A stretch of DNA of 64,000 nt from Isoperla grammatica (GCA_945910005.1 OX246746.1:18447779-18511778), one strand, 5' to 3'. Shown: positions 29,346 to 42,354, counted from the first letter of the stretch. Notes: generated by a model from the letters alone, not told the origin. Numbers and translations: made by a program.

Positions 29346-29770
29346 ATATTCCTATTGTAGCCAGTCAGGAATTTGTTTATATATTTCTTGATTCACAAAT
29401 CAGTCCTTTCAGATATATTTTGTAATGAGTAAGTGTTCTCATTTATCAATCACATTCATATTTCCAATACAATTTTCATGAGGTATTGTTTATTGCTCCA
29501 TTTAATGTCTAAACTGTTACGTTTTGTTTGATTGTTACTTTTTGTTTATCAATGTTACTTATGTCTATAAGATAGGAATGAAATAAATGGCATATTGTGC
29601 TTCTAGCTTCGTCGAGATGGCAGGATTACTTCTTTACCATTAGGGGATGGACGGATGGTATGATAAATAACATACAACCCCAGTCACACATTCATTTGTA
29701 GAGTTCAGGGCCTTCATGGCTGAGGTGCAGATAATTGCACCGAAACAAGTGTATGTTAGTCGTGTGTCAT
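29346..29770. other. Non-coding stretch
   Basis: AT-rich DNA with no gene or repeat structure that I can support. Confidence 0.5.
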
Positions 29771-30312
29771 GAGTTACTGATGAAACTTCAAGTTATCCGC
29801 TTGGCTGCTTCAATCATATTACCCTCGTATTGACACACCTTGTGGCTGCACGCGTCATAACGTTGCCACTTACCACTTGCCACTTGCCACCCTCTCGTTG
29901 GCGATAACGAGCTTAGTTGATTTCTGTTGTTTAACGTCGCCTTGTACGACAGGCAGAGCCACCCCAGGCCGAAATAGGGATGAAACAGCTCAGAATCGGG
30001 ATACTTTCATTGGAGCTGCCGTAAAAGTATGTATTTATTTATGTATAGTTACTGGTGAAACTTCAAGTTTTCCGCTTGGCTGCTTCAATCGTATTCCTGG
30101 TATTGACGCACCTTGTGGCTGCATGCGTCATAACGTTGCCACTCACCACTTGCCACTTGCCACCCTCTCGTTGGCCATAACGAGCTTAGTTGATTGCTGT
30201 TGTTTAACGTCGCCTTGTACGACAGGCAGAGCCACCCCGTGCCGAAATAGGGGCGAAGAAGCTCAGAATCGGGATACTTTCATTGGAGCTGCCGTAAAAG
30301 TATGTATTTATT
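29771..30312 (+). repeat. 277-bp tandem duplication
   Basis: GTTACTGATGAAACTTCAAG at 29772 recurs as GTTACTGGTGAAACTTCAAG at 30049, and similarity continues through GGAGCTGCCGTAAAAGTATG in both. Each copy contains CACTTGCCACCCTCTCGTTG, GTTTAACGTCGCCTTGTACG and GACAGGCAGAGCCACCCC. An open frame of 195 codons spans both copies at 29877-30464, but I recognise no domain. The GTACGACAGGCAGAGC motif is shared with 7924 and 61071, so part of the unit is probably a dispersed repeat. Confidence 0.85.
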
Positions 30313-33300
30313 TTATTTTATCAATAAGTGAATTTCTAATATTCTGCCAGTGTTTTCTTTTCTACATATCCATTAAAAACCATTTCGATTTAGTGTGTGC
30401 GAGACTTATGCAGAGTTTTATAGTACATCGCCGCATTTCTTTTCCCGCGCTCTACCCTTTGTAACCAATTCCTCCTATGGCGTGACGGTTCTGTTGTTCC
30501 ACTGGGGTATTAAGTCTCTTGACTCTTGAGTCGACTGTGGCTGGATCTAGACAGCATAGGTCTGCTATGAATTATGATGATCATGCATCGATAATCCTTC
30601 ATAACTGAGACTCCCTTTCTCAATAATTTTGTGAACATAAACGTTATTGGACGTAGTTTGACAACATTTCGAATGCTGGTCAGCATTCTTCGAAGGCCGT
30701 CACTAACTATACATTGTAACTTTTGACACTGTACAGTGTACAGTCCCATAATGTTTCTTATTAATCACACGCCTGTTCTAATAAGTTTCTTTTTAATATT
30801 TTCGTTTACTTAATTTACGCAAAATTGTTCAGGACTTTATGACGCGAATAAAAATATGTTTCTTATTGAATTATGTAGCGTAGAGGGCTGAATTGTGCGC
30901 GCGCCAATGTAGGGATCGAGGGCGACCACGAACATAGACCATCATGAGATAGACCACTGATAAAGGTCCCCGAACGACTGGACGTTGATACTGCGTCTCA
31001 ATGTGTATGATTTTGAACGAAGATGGACATTTTCTTGCGAGGTTTCTCACTATACTAATAATATTGCACACACACTCTGTGCTCTGACTATGCTTTGGTC
31101 GCAGAACTTAATTTGTAATTATTGAAAGGGTAAGAAAACGCATTTTGAGTATTATTTGTCTCAGCTTCTGCTAGGATTTGGACGATTTCTATGTACGAAT
31201 TAAGTACTTGCGGTTTAGTTATATTTATAACATAATATTTATACACTGGCAATTAATACACGTTTAAATGTTTTGTTGGCGTATACATTCACAAAATTCA
31301 GCAATTGTGTTGCGCTTCTCGATAAAAGTGTGGATGAGCCCATTTTAACGAACATCCGAAACCAGAATGATGTTTTAAATCACTTCTAAATCTTAATCAC
31401 TACATAATCAACAAATCGTTGTAAACTGAGGCACGTACTGCTTTCAAAACTGTTGTAGTTTGTTCCGGCACAAATTAAGCCCCGGTTTGGGACAGGGGGA
31501 GTTCTTGTCATGAGGGACTGTGCGTAGTACTGGAATGGGTAAAGGCATTGAGCACATCCGTCTCATAAGGTACCCGTCGACGTGAGTCTCCATTTGCTCT
31601 AGTAATTTTTTTGAGACATCCAATTGCACAGTTTCGCAAGTAGCCGAATATGATTATAGTAGGACACTCTTATAAAACTGTACAAGTCTGGACGTAAGTT
31701 TTATGATAGAATGTCTTAGATTTCATCAACAATATGTACATACATGTGTACTCTTAGATTCCAGCGGATGTGATGTGATTCTCAAGGCAGAAACACGAAG
31801 AGGGAATACCTCGGAAAAGAATACTTTTACGAAACGTTGGGCAGTGTTGGGTGCATGAGTGCCACTAACTCGTTGATCACATAATCGCATCATCTATATA
31901 TAGCTTTAGGGATAATGTGTGGAGATATAGCAATTGTAATAAAGCCAGTCGGCCAGTCAACTGTTATTGCAATTGCTATCGCCTCATGTGTATATAAATA
32001 TAATCAGGGTCGATCGTCTGAATCTTGCAGAGACGGGCGATTATGCGAGCGCTTTTCTAAAAAAATGATCAAATCTATTTTTTTCCGATTGTCGTAATCT
32101 TTGCGTTGGTATTGATCTTGATATTCCACCAATAAATAATTCTCCCGTTCTGCAGCAAAACTGGTATTGTAGCTTAGTAAAGTGGACGAGAATTACTTGA
32201 GTGGGGAGGGAATAATTTTAACATATAGTTAAGCTAAATTACCTTGGTATATTTTATTTTGATCGGAATGCCGCTTTCGCAATTGACAAGTTAAGTAAAC
32301 AATGCTACAAGTAAATTTGTAAAGAAAGAAATTAACAACAATGGAAAATTAATAATCTAATAGAGGTTTTGTAAATAGTGTGAGCTTGTAAGAGTGGGCA
32401 GATGCATAATATTCACGGCTATTAAGCGATATAATTGCTGGGGATATTCATGTACAAGCAAAGTACGTGTTTGCTCACTGCGTTACGCATAGGTGCGAAT
32501 GTGCGAATACACCCTACCGCTTTTGCTCGCTAATCTATGTGACCTCTAGCCTTGTTATCATTATCATTGCAATACTATCCGTATACTCTGACACTAAAGT
32601 AAATCAACTCTAAAAAATGGATCTGGGTGTGTACTCTGGTTTTCATAGTTATACACACGAAGTCCATGCAACCTGTTTCCAACAGGATTATTATTATTGC
32701 TCTTATAAATCGCTGTAATCTAGTTTGAATGGAAGTGTCCGTGAATTGCTGCGTGCGGTGTGGTGGTGTGGACTGGTTGATCCAGAAATACAAGTCTCCA
32801 CGATATGAGTGATTGGAAGTAACGCAAGTACAGGTGTACCGAGCCTCTCAATATGCATGCTTCCTGCTTCAGAGCAACATCTTTTCAGAAAAATGCAGAT
32901 TTTACGCTTTGCGGTCTTCACTCTACATACATACACCATGTGGATAAAACCTATTTCGGTTGAGAGCACGAACACTAATATACTCTCATACCGCGCAAGA
33001 GAATGATTTACGCTAAGATCTGCTCTCCCTGCAATTTCTATACTTGGTCTTGTGGGTTCCAATACTGATGGACTTTTGGGGAATAATCACAATGTTATTT
33101 AATGTGGTCTCGATAAGGCTGCCCCCTTAGCCCGCAAGATATGTAAACTGGATATTAGGTTTCCAGGACTGGGTAGTACTCATTTGATGGATCCGTCTCT
33201 TAAATTGCAGTTGAGGGGGGGGGGGGGGATGTTACAAATTCAAATTTGTAATTTGATTGATCCTTTTTCTAAACAACGCGCGTGGGGGGAGACAGCAAGT

Positions 33301-33561
33301 ATAGTAGATATAAATATAAACTATACAAATCTAAAATATTATGGTCTTTGATTCGTGTTCTTCTAAGAGCAGGGGGGGGGGGGGGGGGCGAAATACACAT
33401 TTTCTGGACTTGTCTTCTAATTAAGGGGGCTAATACATAATATTACATCATGATCGATTTGCAGACCTAATGTACGGTGGATGGGAGGTGTTGCAAAAAT
33501 GAACAAAGTGAAATATCTCTGTCAAACCAGTATCATATATGCAAATGTGTATGGGTGGTTT
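30313..33561. other. Non-coding stretch, presumably intron of the gene whose exon is at 33569
   Basis: This lies directly downstream (minus strand) of the donor of the coding exon at 33569-33769, so at least its upper end is intronic. I searched by eye for the rest of a PR/SET domain (for example an EQNL or LVWY block) and for zinc fingers on the minus strand and found none. Runs of 14 G (33215-33228) and 17 G (33372-33388) are present. A 61-codon minus-strand frame at 31444-31629 has no recognisable domain. Confidence 0.4.
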
Positions 33562-33568
33562 AACTTAC

Positions 33569-33769
33569 ATCATTGTCGTCCAGATAGGCGTAGACCTCTA
33601 GCTTGTCGAGTCGGATGGTTCCTTGAAAGGGGTAGATGATGGTTCCTTGTGGTATCCTAGCGTTGGTCCAAACGTGCACCCTCATCTCACTCAGTTTATT
33701 GGCATTGCGGTCTCTGGGGCCGGCTACCACCAGCGACAACTCCTGAGGAATCAACACACAGGTCTCCAT
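33569..33769 (-). CDS. First coding exon of a PRDM-family (PR/SET domain) transcription factor, partial gene
   Basis: This is a 67-codon exon, read on the minus strand from ATG at 33769 to GAT at 33571-33569. It is followed at once by GTAAGT (33568-33563), a consensus donor, so the exon ends in phase 0. An in-frame TGA at 33799-33797 lies upstream with no other ATG between, and the start context ATAATGG (A at -3, G at +4) is strong. The encoded segment includes IPQELSLVVAG at residues 7-17 and then VHVWTNARIPQGTIIYPFQG at about 31-50, followed by TIRLDKLEVYAYLDDND. The IP-x-G-T...P-x-x-G arrangement matches the first strands of PR domains (compare the IPxG...P..GxxxL segment of PRDM13-like and Blimp1-like proteins). 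PRDM proteins are nuclear regulators that combine a PR/SET domain with C2H2 zinc fingers. Codons are GC-rich at third positions, unlike the surroundings. The exact PRDM class is uncertain and the remaining exons were not found. Confidence 0.62.
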
Positions 33770-34300
33770 TATGTCTTCGGGGTCCGGGGGTAGTTGTCAC
33801 GTACACGGTGATCTCAGTCCCCCATACCACTGTGACACACGTGGGTAAACGTACACAAATCACTGTTTATAGAGTTCAAATTAAATTATTATATTCAACT
33901 GTCAAAATGTTATGTTGACAACAAATTTTCCGGCGAGAAAAAAAAAATTAATAAAAACTATGATTGCCAATCGTGAAACACTAGAGGGCAACAAACTCGA
34001 ATATCATAAGTCTCCTTATCAATACTGCTCTCGCGCACGTCTTCGTCTGTAAGCTTGACCTTCAGGAAGTATCGTGGTCAACTTCTACCGCACCACTAAC
34101 TGAGCATAGCGATGAAGATCGTGAGTGTTAACCGTCCACGTGGTGGCGTTCCCCTTCTCAGACGCCTTCGCTCAGCCCTCGGTCTCTCTTGGCCAATCGC
34201 AAGCCGACGTGGACAGGTGTCTTGGCCAATAGCAGCCGAGTAACAGGTAGCAGTAACAGGTTGCTACCACAGTAAACAGACGAGACCATAGCCCTTGAAT
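33770..34300 (-). promoter_or_regulatory. Putative promoter and 5' UTR of the PRDM-like gene
   Basis: Upstream of the minus-strand start codon, base composition rises between about 34020 and 34300. Two CCAAT boxes lie at 34193-34197 and 34226-34230 (plus-strand orientation), and CACGTG E-boxes at 34137-34142 and 33838-33843. No TATA box is clear. The position, composition and paired CCAAT boxes fit a promoter, but no transcription start can be fixed from the sequence. Confidence 0.4.
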
Positions 34301-35519
34301 GTTGGACTACCATTAGATTGAATCTAGATCCGAGAACACAACGCCGAGGCTGGTTAGAAATCGATTATAGCATTTCCTACATTGCACAATCGGTTCAAAA
34401 TGAATACTGTATCGGAGGTCGGCTATCATGCAGCTACTGGTAACCGGCCTAGAGGACCGGCTCAAAATACTCGCAGTAATTACACTCAACTTACAAACAG
34501 CTCATTTAATAATAAACATATGTAATTAATTTGCACGTAAATTATGAAATTTTACGTTAAAACCATGCTAATATTTCTTCTTTACACAGAAGCAACTCAA
34601 GTTGCCGTTAAGTACTTCCCGCCACGAGACATGAGTCAGAGTGAATAACTGAAAACGGTTTAGCACCGCAAGAGCAAGTTAATTGCATTCTCCTCACGGT
34701 CTATTTTCGAATCATCGATTTGTAATAAAGCTGTTTACTATTTATTTACATTATAGGTGATTAATAATGTCGCTTACATTTTTCTATTATGAGTACAGTA
34801 CAATATCTAAATTCATCGTAAAGGCAAATAATAGATCATGTAGTTGTAATCGAAAAAGTTTTGGAAAAGGGGGAATGGCTTTGATTCGCGTTTCCTCGAA
34901 ACATGCCATGCACTGTTTGATTGCCTGTTGCAAGTTGCGCGATGTCGCTATAATATGTAGCTCAACATTCGTGTGCATGGAATAAAATAACTCTGGTGTA
35001 GCCTCTAATACACGATAATTATACGACGTGAACTACGTTCGATTGCTGCATGGCTCAGATGTGTGCATGGCTAATTGTTAGGCCCGATAACAGTCACGTA
35101 ATGCTGACCTGACAACGCCCGTAGATCGATGCTGGTCATTAAGATAACATATTTCTTGCTGTTGTATTGACAAAATAGTGTGGTTATGTTGTAAACTTGT
35201 TGAAATGTGTATATACGAGTACAATGAAGTACCTTGATGAGTAACACGTGCATACTCGTGCGTTAGCACTAAGCGAGGCGCCACTTGGAATCGAAACAGT
35301 AGTTTTCATTATAGTTGAGCACAATGTAGATTAAATGAAAATTAGAAGGAAGAAAAATATTAAGTTAAAACGATAAAAATTCGTTTAAATGAACCATATA
35401 GGCATATTTAGGATATCCAAACAGAAAAATTATAAGATTTTTGTAGCAATAATTTTGAAGCACATTAAAAATAGCAAAGTTGACGTTGTTAGTCACGCGG
35501 CTGTAATCTCCGTATAGCC
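34301..35519. other. Non-coding stretch upstream of the PRDM-like gene
   Basis: AT-rich DNA with small open frames on both strands at 34767-34985 that overlap each other and have no domain. It may hold regulatory DNA for the gene downstream on the minus strand, but nothing specific is visible. Confidence 0.4.
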
Positions 35520-36045
35520 GGCGGACTGTGCGTCTTCGTAGCGATGTTTATGTTGATGGTGTTGATGTTGATGTTGATGTTGATGTTGATGTTGATGTTG
35601 ATGTTGATGTTGATGTTGATGTTGATGTTGATGTCGATGTTGAAGGCCGACGGCTGTAACCTCGTAGCCGGCGGAAGGTGCGTCTTCGTAGTGATGTTGA
35701 TGTTGATGTTGATGTTGATGTTGATGTTGATGTTGATGTTGATGTTGATGTCGATGTTGAAGGCCGACGGCTGTAACTTCGTAGCCGGCGGAAGGTGCGT
35801 CTTCGTAGTGATGTTGATGTTGATGTTGATGTTCATGTTGATGTTGATGTTGATGTCGATGTTGATGGCCGACGGCTGAATCTCCGTAGCCGGCGGACGG
35901 TGCGTCTTCGTAGCGATATTGATGTTGATGTTGATGTTGATGTTGATGTTGATGTTGATGTTGATGTTGATGTTGATGTCGATGTTGATGGCCGACGGCT
36001 GTAACCTCCGTAGCCGGCGGAAGGTGCGTCTTCGTAGCGTCCAAA
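35520..36045. repeat. Higher-order repeat: (GATGTT)n blocks separated by a GC-rich linker
   Basis: Four blocks of TGATGT hexanucleotides, each closing with GATGTCGATGTTGA, alternate with a roughly 60-bp linker containing GGCCGACGGCTGTAAC, CGTAGCCGGCGGAAGGTGCG and TCTTCGTAG. Linkers are centred near 35510, 35665, 35785, 35885 and 36015. Blocks differ in hexamer number (about 18, 11, 8 and 14). Many overlapping reading frames are open on both strands (for example minus 35489-36079 and 35493-36044) because the unit is a multiple of three. I do not regard any as a proven gene. Confidence 0.9.
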
Positions 36046-36289
36046 GTGGGGGTGGGGCTTCAACCCGAGGCAACCACACATCAGCGTTGAGCAGGGTGTA
36101 ACGTTAGCGGGTAGAATTTATTTGTATGTATATTGCATTTTACCCGCCCGAGAGCGAGAAGGACAAGGTCAAAGTAGGACACAAATAGCCCTCTGTAGAG
36201 AGATGATCCGGGTGAACGAGATTTTCTGAAGGTGACTTCTGAATATTTGGTTACGGGGAAGATCAGGCGAAGTGGTTACAGGTTGTATT
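36046..36289. other. Non-coding stretch
   Basis: Short segment between the hexanucleotide array and a SINE tail, with no supported feature. Confidence 0.4.
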
Positions 36290-36400
36290 CTGGCTTGGCC
36301 ATGGATGTCTTTTGAGTCATAAATCACCCACTCATCATCTCGATTATCATCGCTGCCAAAATATGACACGTAAATACAAAAAATCATCATCATCGTAGTC
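36290..36400 (+). repeat. SINE family B, 3' part only
   Basis: The segment CACCCACTCATCATCTCGAT followed by TATCATCG and AAAATATGACACGTAAAT matches the tail of the element at 63640-63790 and, in reverse, the DNA at about 53112-53150. The tRNA-like head is absent here. Confidence 0.6.
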
Positions 36401-39400
36401 CTTTATTGCAAATTGAATAGTTACATCTATGAATGACAACTCCCTTCAGCAATATACCCATTGTACTACTCATTCGTATTATAGTGATTACTGCTGATAA
36501 GCAGTTCCTGTAATTGAAAGGGTGATACACATTCGTTTATGAGCTTTGATTTTGTATATATATATAACAACTAACATGACGCTTGCTTTAATCATACTCA
36601 GCAGACTCGTATGTGACTCAGTTATATACTCAATTTCGAGTGTTGCTTACAATGATAGGTTTTGAGCTTTACGTTTCATAGTTTAGCAACGTTGCTAATC
36701 AAGGGGTGATTCTGAGCCACACAACATTCATGCCCAAGCCCTACTATTAGGGATGACGTCGATTCCAAATTTGCAAATTTTCGAACAGGTTCTTCGTAGT
36801 GTTTCGTCGAAAAATTTTGATTTCGATTTCGATTGCTAATTTATCTGCATAATTAAAAAATGTGTAAATTGTTTTAAAACATGTTGGTCGCAAATGTATT
36901 TAGTTATCTGTGGTTAGACTCATACGTAGAACACAGCAGCGGAGGGCCCGATCAACGCACACTAAGCTGACGTTCCGTGATTCTTCAGCAGACGCTAAAT
37001 CCAAGAGATACAAACGCTGGGGTAGGAGGGTATTTCTGTCGTTCTGTGATCATGCAAAAAAAACTGTGATATTTAGAGTAGTTGCTAGTTAGGCAACTAT
37101 ATATATTTTCTATCATCATTTAGACGCCGTTGTAGCAGGAATACATTCGGTTTTTATTTTTCGGGAAATTCCTAATCGGTTTGCAAATTTTAACAATACC
37201 TTATTCATAAAAAATTAAAACCAGTGATGATTTTCCATCTTTGACACTTTAATTTGTTTTGTGTAAAAATGTATCCGTTTTTAGTGAATACAACGACTAT
37301 TTAGACTTACTCATCAATCAAGGTTTAAATTTAGCAATGTGAAAACAGTAAATCGAGGAGACTACATTTTATATTGTCTGGAAATGTTTCCATTTAAAAT
37401 TATATTTGCTATACATTTTAGATTTCCCAAGGGACAAAATGGCACCAAATTGTTGTATCTGTTGTTGGAAGCCGTCAAAAACATTTATAAGAAATTATTT
37501 GAATTTAAAATTCCACCTAACAAATTTAATTATACTTTCAATGTCATCATTTAACTATGCACTAAAAATATTTACTTGCACCCCTCGTCTAACCGCGGCG
37601 GCTGGCACGATTTTTGCCGTTACTATTAAAATCACTAACTCCAACCATATATAATAGGTTTATGATTGGAATGAGGTCTTTGTATAGATAAAATCTAAAA
37701 TCTTAATTCCATCGGTAGCCGAGTGTGATCGTTTGAAAGTAGCGATACGTTGAAGAACGACGACGCGCTGCATCTAAATATGCATGCATGAATGCATAAT
37801 GCATCGCAAGGTGATTAGAGCCCATAAATGATTTACAAGTAAAGCTGAAAAGAGTTCCACAAACTATGCAACGTTTATGTAGGCCTAAGTTACATCTCAT
37901 AAATAAACAATTTCCTTGATATATAGCCGATATCAAAGAACCGTTTCCCGTGAGCAGTTTACGAGCGAGCCTATCCCTCGTAACTCATGTGCATGGAAGC
38001 TACGGGTTTATCTAATTCTTCCTTCATTTCACAGAATCTAGATTAGATATTCATCGAAAAATGTCCAGTACTCAAATAGTTTAAATGAACATTCAGAAAG
38101 GTAAACGTCATTAATATATCCTATATATAGCCTATATTTGATAACAAATGATAGTTTAATAAAGCTCTATGCGTAGGTATCTTTAAAATAATGGCTTAAT
38201 GGATATTTTTAAATTGTCAAAAATCGCGTTTGGGGTTTTTAAAATCCATAATCGTCGCGTATTTTTCTGGAGAACGAACCCACATCACGACAACATGGCA
38301 ACTATAGTCACAAGTTGGAACCAATGGGAGAGGGAGTAAACTGTAATGTTTTGCATACAGAAGAATATTACACACATTGTATGTTCACGCTCTGCTAGCT
38401 CAGTTTAGTGACACTCATCGTGCTATTGAATGTATTTTAAACAGTTTCCTTATACTAAATGTGTATAACTCAAGATTTCTTGTTTTCATATATCAAGCTC
38501 TAGCTAATTCAGCTGGCGAGTATACACTCACTAACTCCATTAAGACGTTGCCATTACTTTTAAGTGCCTTCCTATGAAACTAGAAGCTGGTCTATAGCCC
38601 CCTACAAACTTGCCTAATCTAAATATTTATTGTGTTGTTAAATCGGTAGAAAAGCAGTAATAATGCCAATGTTGTAAATGCACCATTAGGATACGTGGAT
38701 AATTAAAATTGAAACCTTTAGCTTCATTGCGTGCCGGTCGTTAACGCTTATAGAACCTGTGCTCCAATGTTTATACAAAATGGGTTTCTTAACTCACATT
38801 TTACAAAATAAAGGCAGCTCTAAAATGTGAGTTGCTACGTAAGTGAATACATGCCGTGATGTTTTCTGACACGCGTTTTTAGACGTTTTTTGGGGGTTTC
38901 GGTACCGTTTTTATTTTTGTGATCTCCATTATTTCTACAATTTTGAAAATATATTGTGCTGTGTAATACTGTGTCGTGGAAAATGGTTGAACGTTGGTTG
39001 AATGGTTGAAGTGAGTATGACACTGACATATTTCAAGAATAGGGTCTATGATCTTTGTGAAGATATATTCGTAGTACAGATACAGATATTGGTATTATTA
39101 CCACAAAATTGTACCTAATCTATTCTATAGTCTCAGTTACACCAACAATCAATTCATATATATTTAGATGTAGGCGCTACAAAAAGAAATAATCCTGTCG
39201 ATCATTTGGAGGTGGAACTGGGATCCTAGAAGGGTAACTTGTACCCTACACCAGGTATCCTACGAAATAATTCATTCTATTTTAATCTGCCACACATCAT
39301 ATATGTGTAGCTGTAGAATACAGTTCCTGGTAGCCCAGAGAAGGAAGCACATCTCATTAATTGTAGCGTTAGGCCACAGCTAGTCTTTGAAATTTCATTT

Positions 39401-39709
39401 AAAGCGAATTGAGTCACGAACGGCCACTGCATGTAGCTTTGTTTATGAGAGATATGCTGGTGAGGCTATAGAAAATAAAAAATAATCACCTATAGCAATC
39501 TGCATTCCATTTCATTATCCGACATACAACGCCAATACATGACGAACGCTATTTAGAAACGGGTTCATGATGTGTACATTTTTTAAACTTGTAAGATTAC
39601 AATTTAGATTACACGTGCGCAGTAGGCACGTTGCTATATTTACATTCATTCTCATAGAAGATAATATTTCCATTACATTAATGTGAAACTAAAAAGTCGG
39701 GATTGAAGC
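36401..39709. other. Non-coding stretch
   Basis: A plus-strand frame at 36910-37092 is rich in Arg and Lys but has no recognised domain or splice sites. One TAGGCCTA lies at 37880-37887. I see no RNA gene or mobile element here. Confidence 0.45.
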
Positions 39710-39713
39710 TTAA

Positions 39714-40379
39714 AGGGATAGTCAGATGAAGAACTAAAAAATCACCAATTAGTCATTAGTCCATGAAATTCAGTTATGTGTAAAATACAATTGATATACA
39801 ATGCAATAAAAAAAATAGTGAACAATTAGCTATTCTACTAGATTCCCTTTGGCAGCTCTTGCTGCATTTTTCTTCTAAAGCGTAGTGTAACTGTATCGGT
39901 TCTGAGGTCGCTAACGCCTGCCTGATAGACAGAGGACTCATTGTGTTATACGAGACCAGCCCGCGCTCCGCGAAAACGCTCGGCGACTGCGGACAGTACC
40001 GCTCAAAACAGATTGCAACTTTTCTACACATCATGTCACAAAAAAAATAATTGCAGGGTATTTTATAGAAGTAAACGTTCGTACTAAGAAGCATGTTATC
40101 GGTAGAGAAACGATGCACATTAAACCTCCTGATCGATTTTTGATCAGTGCCCTATTTTAGCCGTGGTTTTACTTTCTCAAGGCAACATTTTTTTTATATG
40201 GGAATTACCATGAGAAAAGTTGCTCGGTGCTACTTGGTAGCACCAAACCAAATAATCGCGTTTTCTTTCATTCTTTAACCGCCTGCTTTTAAAGCATGGT
40301 ATCTTTTAGTCATGTTTTTTATATTTAAAGGTCGACATCTACAAATGGTAGTTCTTTAGTTTTTCACCCGACTATCCCT
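39714..40379. mobile_element. TTAA-flanked DNA transposon (Kolobok- or piggyBac-like), 666 bp, non-autonomous
   Basis: TTAA occurs at 39710-39713 and 40380-40383 immediately outside inverted ends AGGGATAGTC and GACTATCCCT. Inward pairing continues imperfectly (GAAGAACTAAAAAA against TTCTTTAGTTTTTC). TTAA target duplication is typical of piggyBac and Kolobok, and AGGGATA-type ends favour Kolobok. A perfect hairpin, GGTGCTAC-TTG-GTAGCACC, lies at 40226-40244. A GC-rich segment at about 39840-40020 keeps a minus-strand frame open (39774-40118), which could be a decayed exon, but no transposase motif is visible. Confidence 0.78.
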
Positions 40380-40383
40380 TTAA

Positions 40384-42354
40384 GCAAGTTTTATGGTTTT
40401 TCATCATATCACTTTAATAACGATTGCAATTGGCTTAAAAATAAACTATTAAATGAAAAATAACAAGTCAGCCATGCGTAATTAATGATCAGTTATGTTC
40501 GGCTACTGGAAAATGTTATCTTAATTAATCTTTTCAGGAATTTGTTTTGAGTTTGGCAAATCAACAACATGGACGTGCATTAAGTGTGTTGTAGCACCGA
40601 ATTGGGATACCTATGCAGTCGATTATAATAATATAATTAACGACTTGCTAGAATGATTGTGATGAGTGACTCAATTCTGAGACCACCGTGGGCCAATCAA
40701 TATGCACCGTGTTTCGCTGGATCTCTCCCGTAGGGACTGTCGTGTGTCTCTGTAAGGGACACACAATGTACAGGGGACAGTGCTCGGCGGGACACATTGA
40801 ACAATACAATACATACAATACTACAATACAATACTCAATACAATAAGCCATGTTAACATGTGGTTTCCTAAAAACTAAGGATTGCGAAAAAAGAGTTTCA
40901 AATAATAAAATCACTATTGTTGTTATGTTCAACTTAAAATAATAATTAAATAATAATATGTAAAATAAGAACAGTTACAATAATATTTGAAAGTTTTTAA
41001 TCCAGTAGTTGGTTGGTTCGACGATTCCTCAATTTGGGTTCGTAAGAACAAAATACTATTTAAAAAATATTTTTTAAGTAATTATCTTGGTTGGTATTTC
41101 CAATTTACTTTGAAATAAGGTGCATTGTAATAACAACAACAACTCTATTAACTATAACACGCGTTTAGTAGTGGACATTCAGTTGTTTCGAATCCAAATG
41201 GAGTCCAATTTTCATCCTATTGATGTTGTGTATTAAAACACGATCATTTCACCACGTTTTAATATTTGTGGTTGTCTTTCCTCTTAGCGAGGAAGGGTCG
41301 TCTGACGTTTAAAACCGCACCGCATTAGTTATTCATTCCTCAAGAATGCTACTCGAAAACAAAAATCTGAGGTTTCGTAAGCCCATAAACTGAATGCTAA
41401 ATGTAATTAACGTTATAATCGGTTCGTTTGTTATTTTTATTCAATTTTGATTTATGAATTAAATAATCAGAATAATTACCCTACTGATTATAATATTTGA
41501 TATATTTATTATTCAGTCTGTAAAGCTTTCTTTCCAAAGTACTCAGGTTTTCGATTTCGAGTAGGCGTATCATTCTTGAGACATAATTTGAAAAATGAAA
41601 ATTTCCTGCATTTTTTTATACTAATAGTGAACCTTTTACGACAGTAACAAAAGCAAGAGAAAGATCAATTAATTAACAAAAGCAAGGTTCTAATAATGGA
41701 AGCACCCGTTTACTAACATGCACGGCTCACCCGTTGGCAGGGCCAAAGATCCAGTCATTGTATAATTATACTTTTACTCCGTATGAACCAGCGAACTTTC
41801 TTTCAAAGCATATCTACACATGGGGTAATGACCAGGCAGGCCCGAGTGTGAATATTCCATATGATTCTCTTAAAATTTCAGAACTTATTCATTTTGTGTG
41901 AAGATCGATTTCTTTAACTCATAATTAAATTCCATTTCATCTAATATAACAATTTAAGAATCTCTCATGAGTTTTCCCTTTCTTGTAAGAACCTAGCCTG
42001 TACGACACGATTATCACCTGCGTGGGTTATACTTTTCAATTCATTAGCTTGTGTAATTAAATTATTATCAACATTTTAGATACCTACTGTTACTTTCTTT
42101 TCATTGTTTTAGCTCATTATCAAAAGAAAGTAGTTTGTGTATTTATTTTATTCCAATGGTGTGAACATTCTTCTACAAACTCAGACTTGACTGTTGGCAG
42201 ACAATGTAAGGTCACACATTTAGATCGCGTTAATATGACGAGCGTGACTTTCATTAGGTCTCATCGTACACGGACATACAATGAAACAGAAAGTGCTCGC
42301 GGAAACATTGTAAACCCATACTGCGAGTGGCCGTGACATTCATAAACAAACATT
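40384..42354. other. Non-coding stretch
   Basis: A short ACAAT-type pentanucleotide repeat lies at about 40800-40848. No exon, RNA or transposon is supported elsewhere in this AT-rich DNA. Confidence 0.45.

Noticed and set aside
28230..29425. Three overlapping open frames of 345-376 codons
   Set aside because: All three forward frames of the 26-bp repeat are open at once, which is a repeat property.
29877..30464. 195-codon frame across the 277-bp duplication
   Set aside because: Its repeated halves come from the tandem duplication and include a dispersed-repeat motif; no domain was recognised.
31444..31629. 61-codon minus-strand frame considered as exon 2 of the PRDM-like gene
   Set aside because: It lacks PR-domain landmarks and a clear acceptor.
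35489..36101. Several open frames up to 196 codons on both strands
   Set aside because: They are produced by GATGTT hexanucleotides and linkers in multiples of three.
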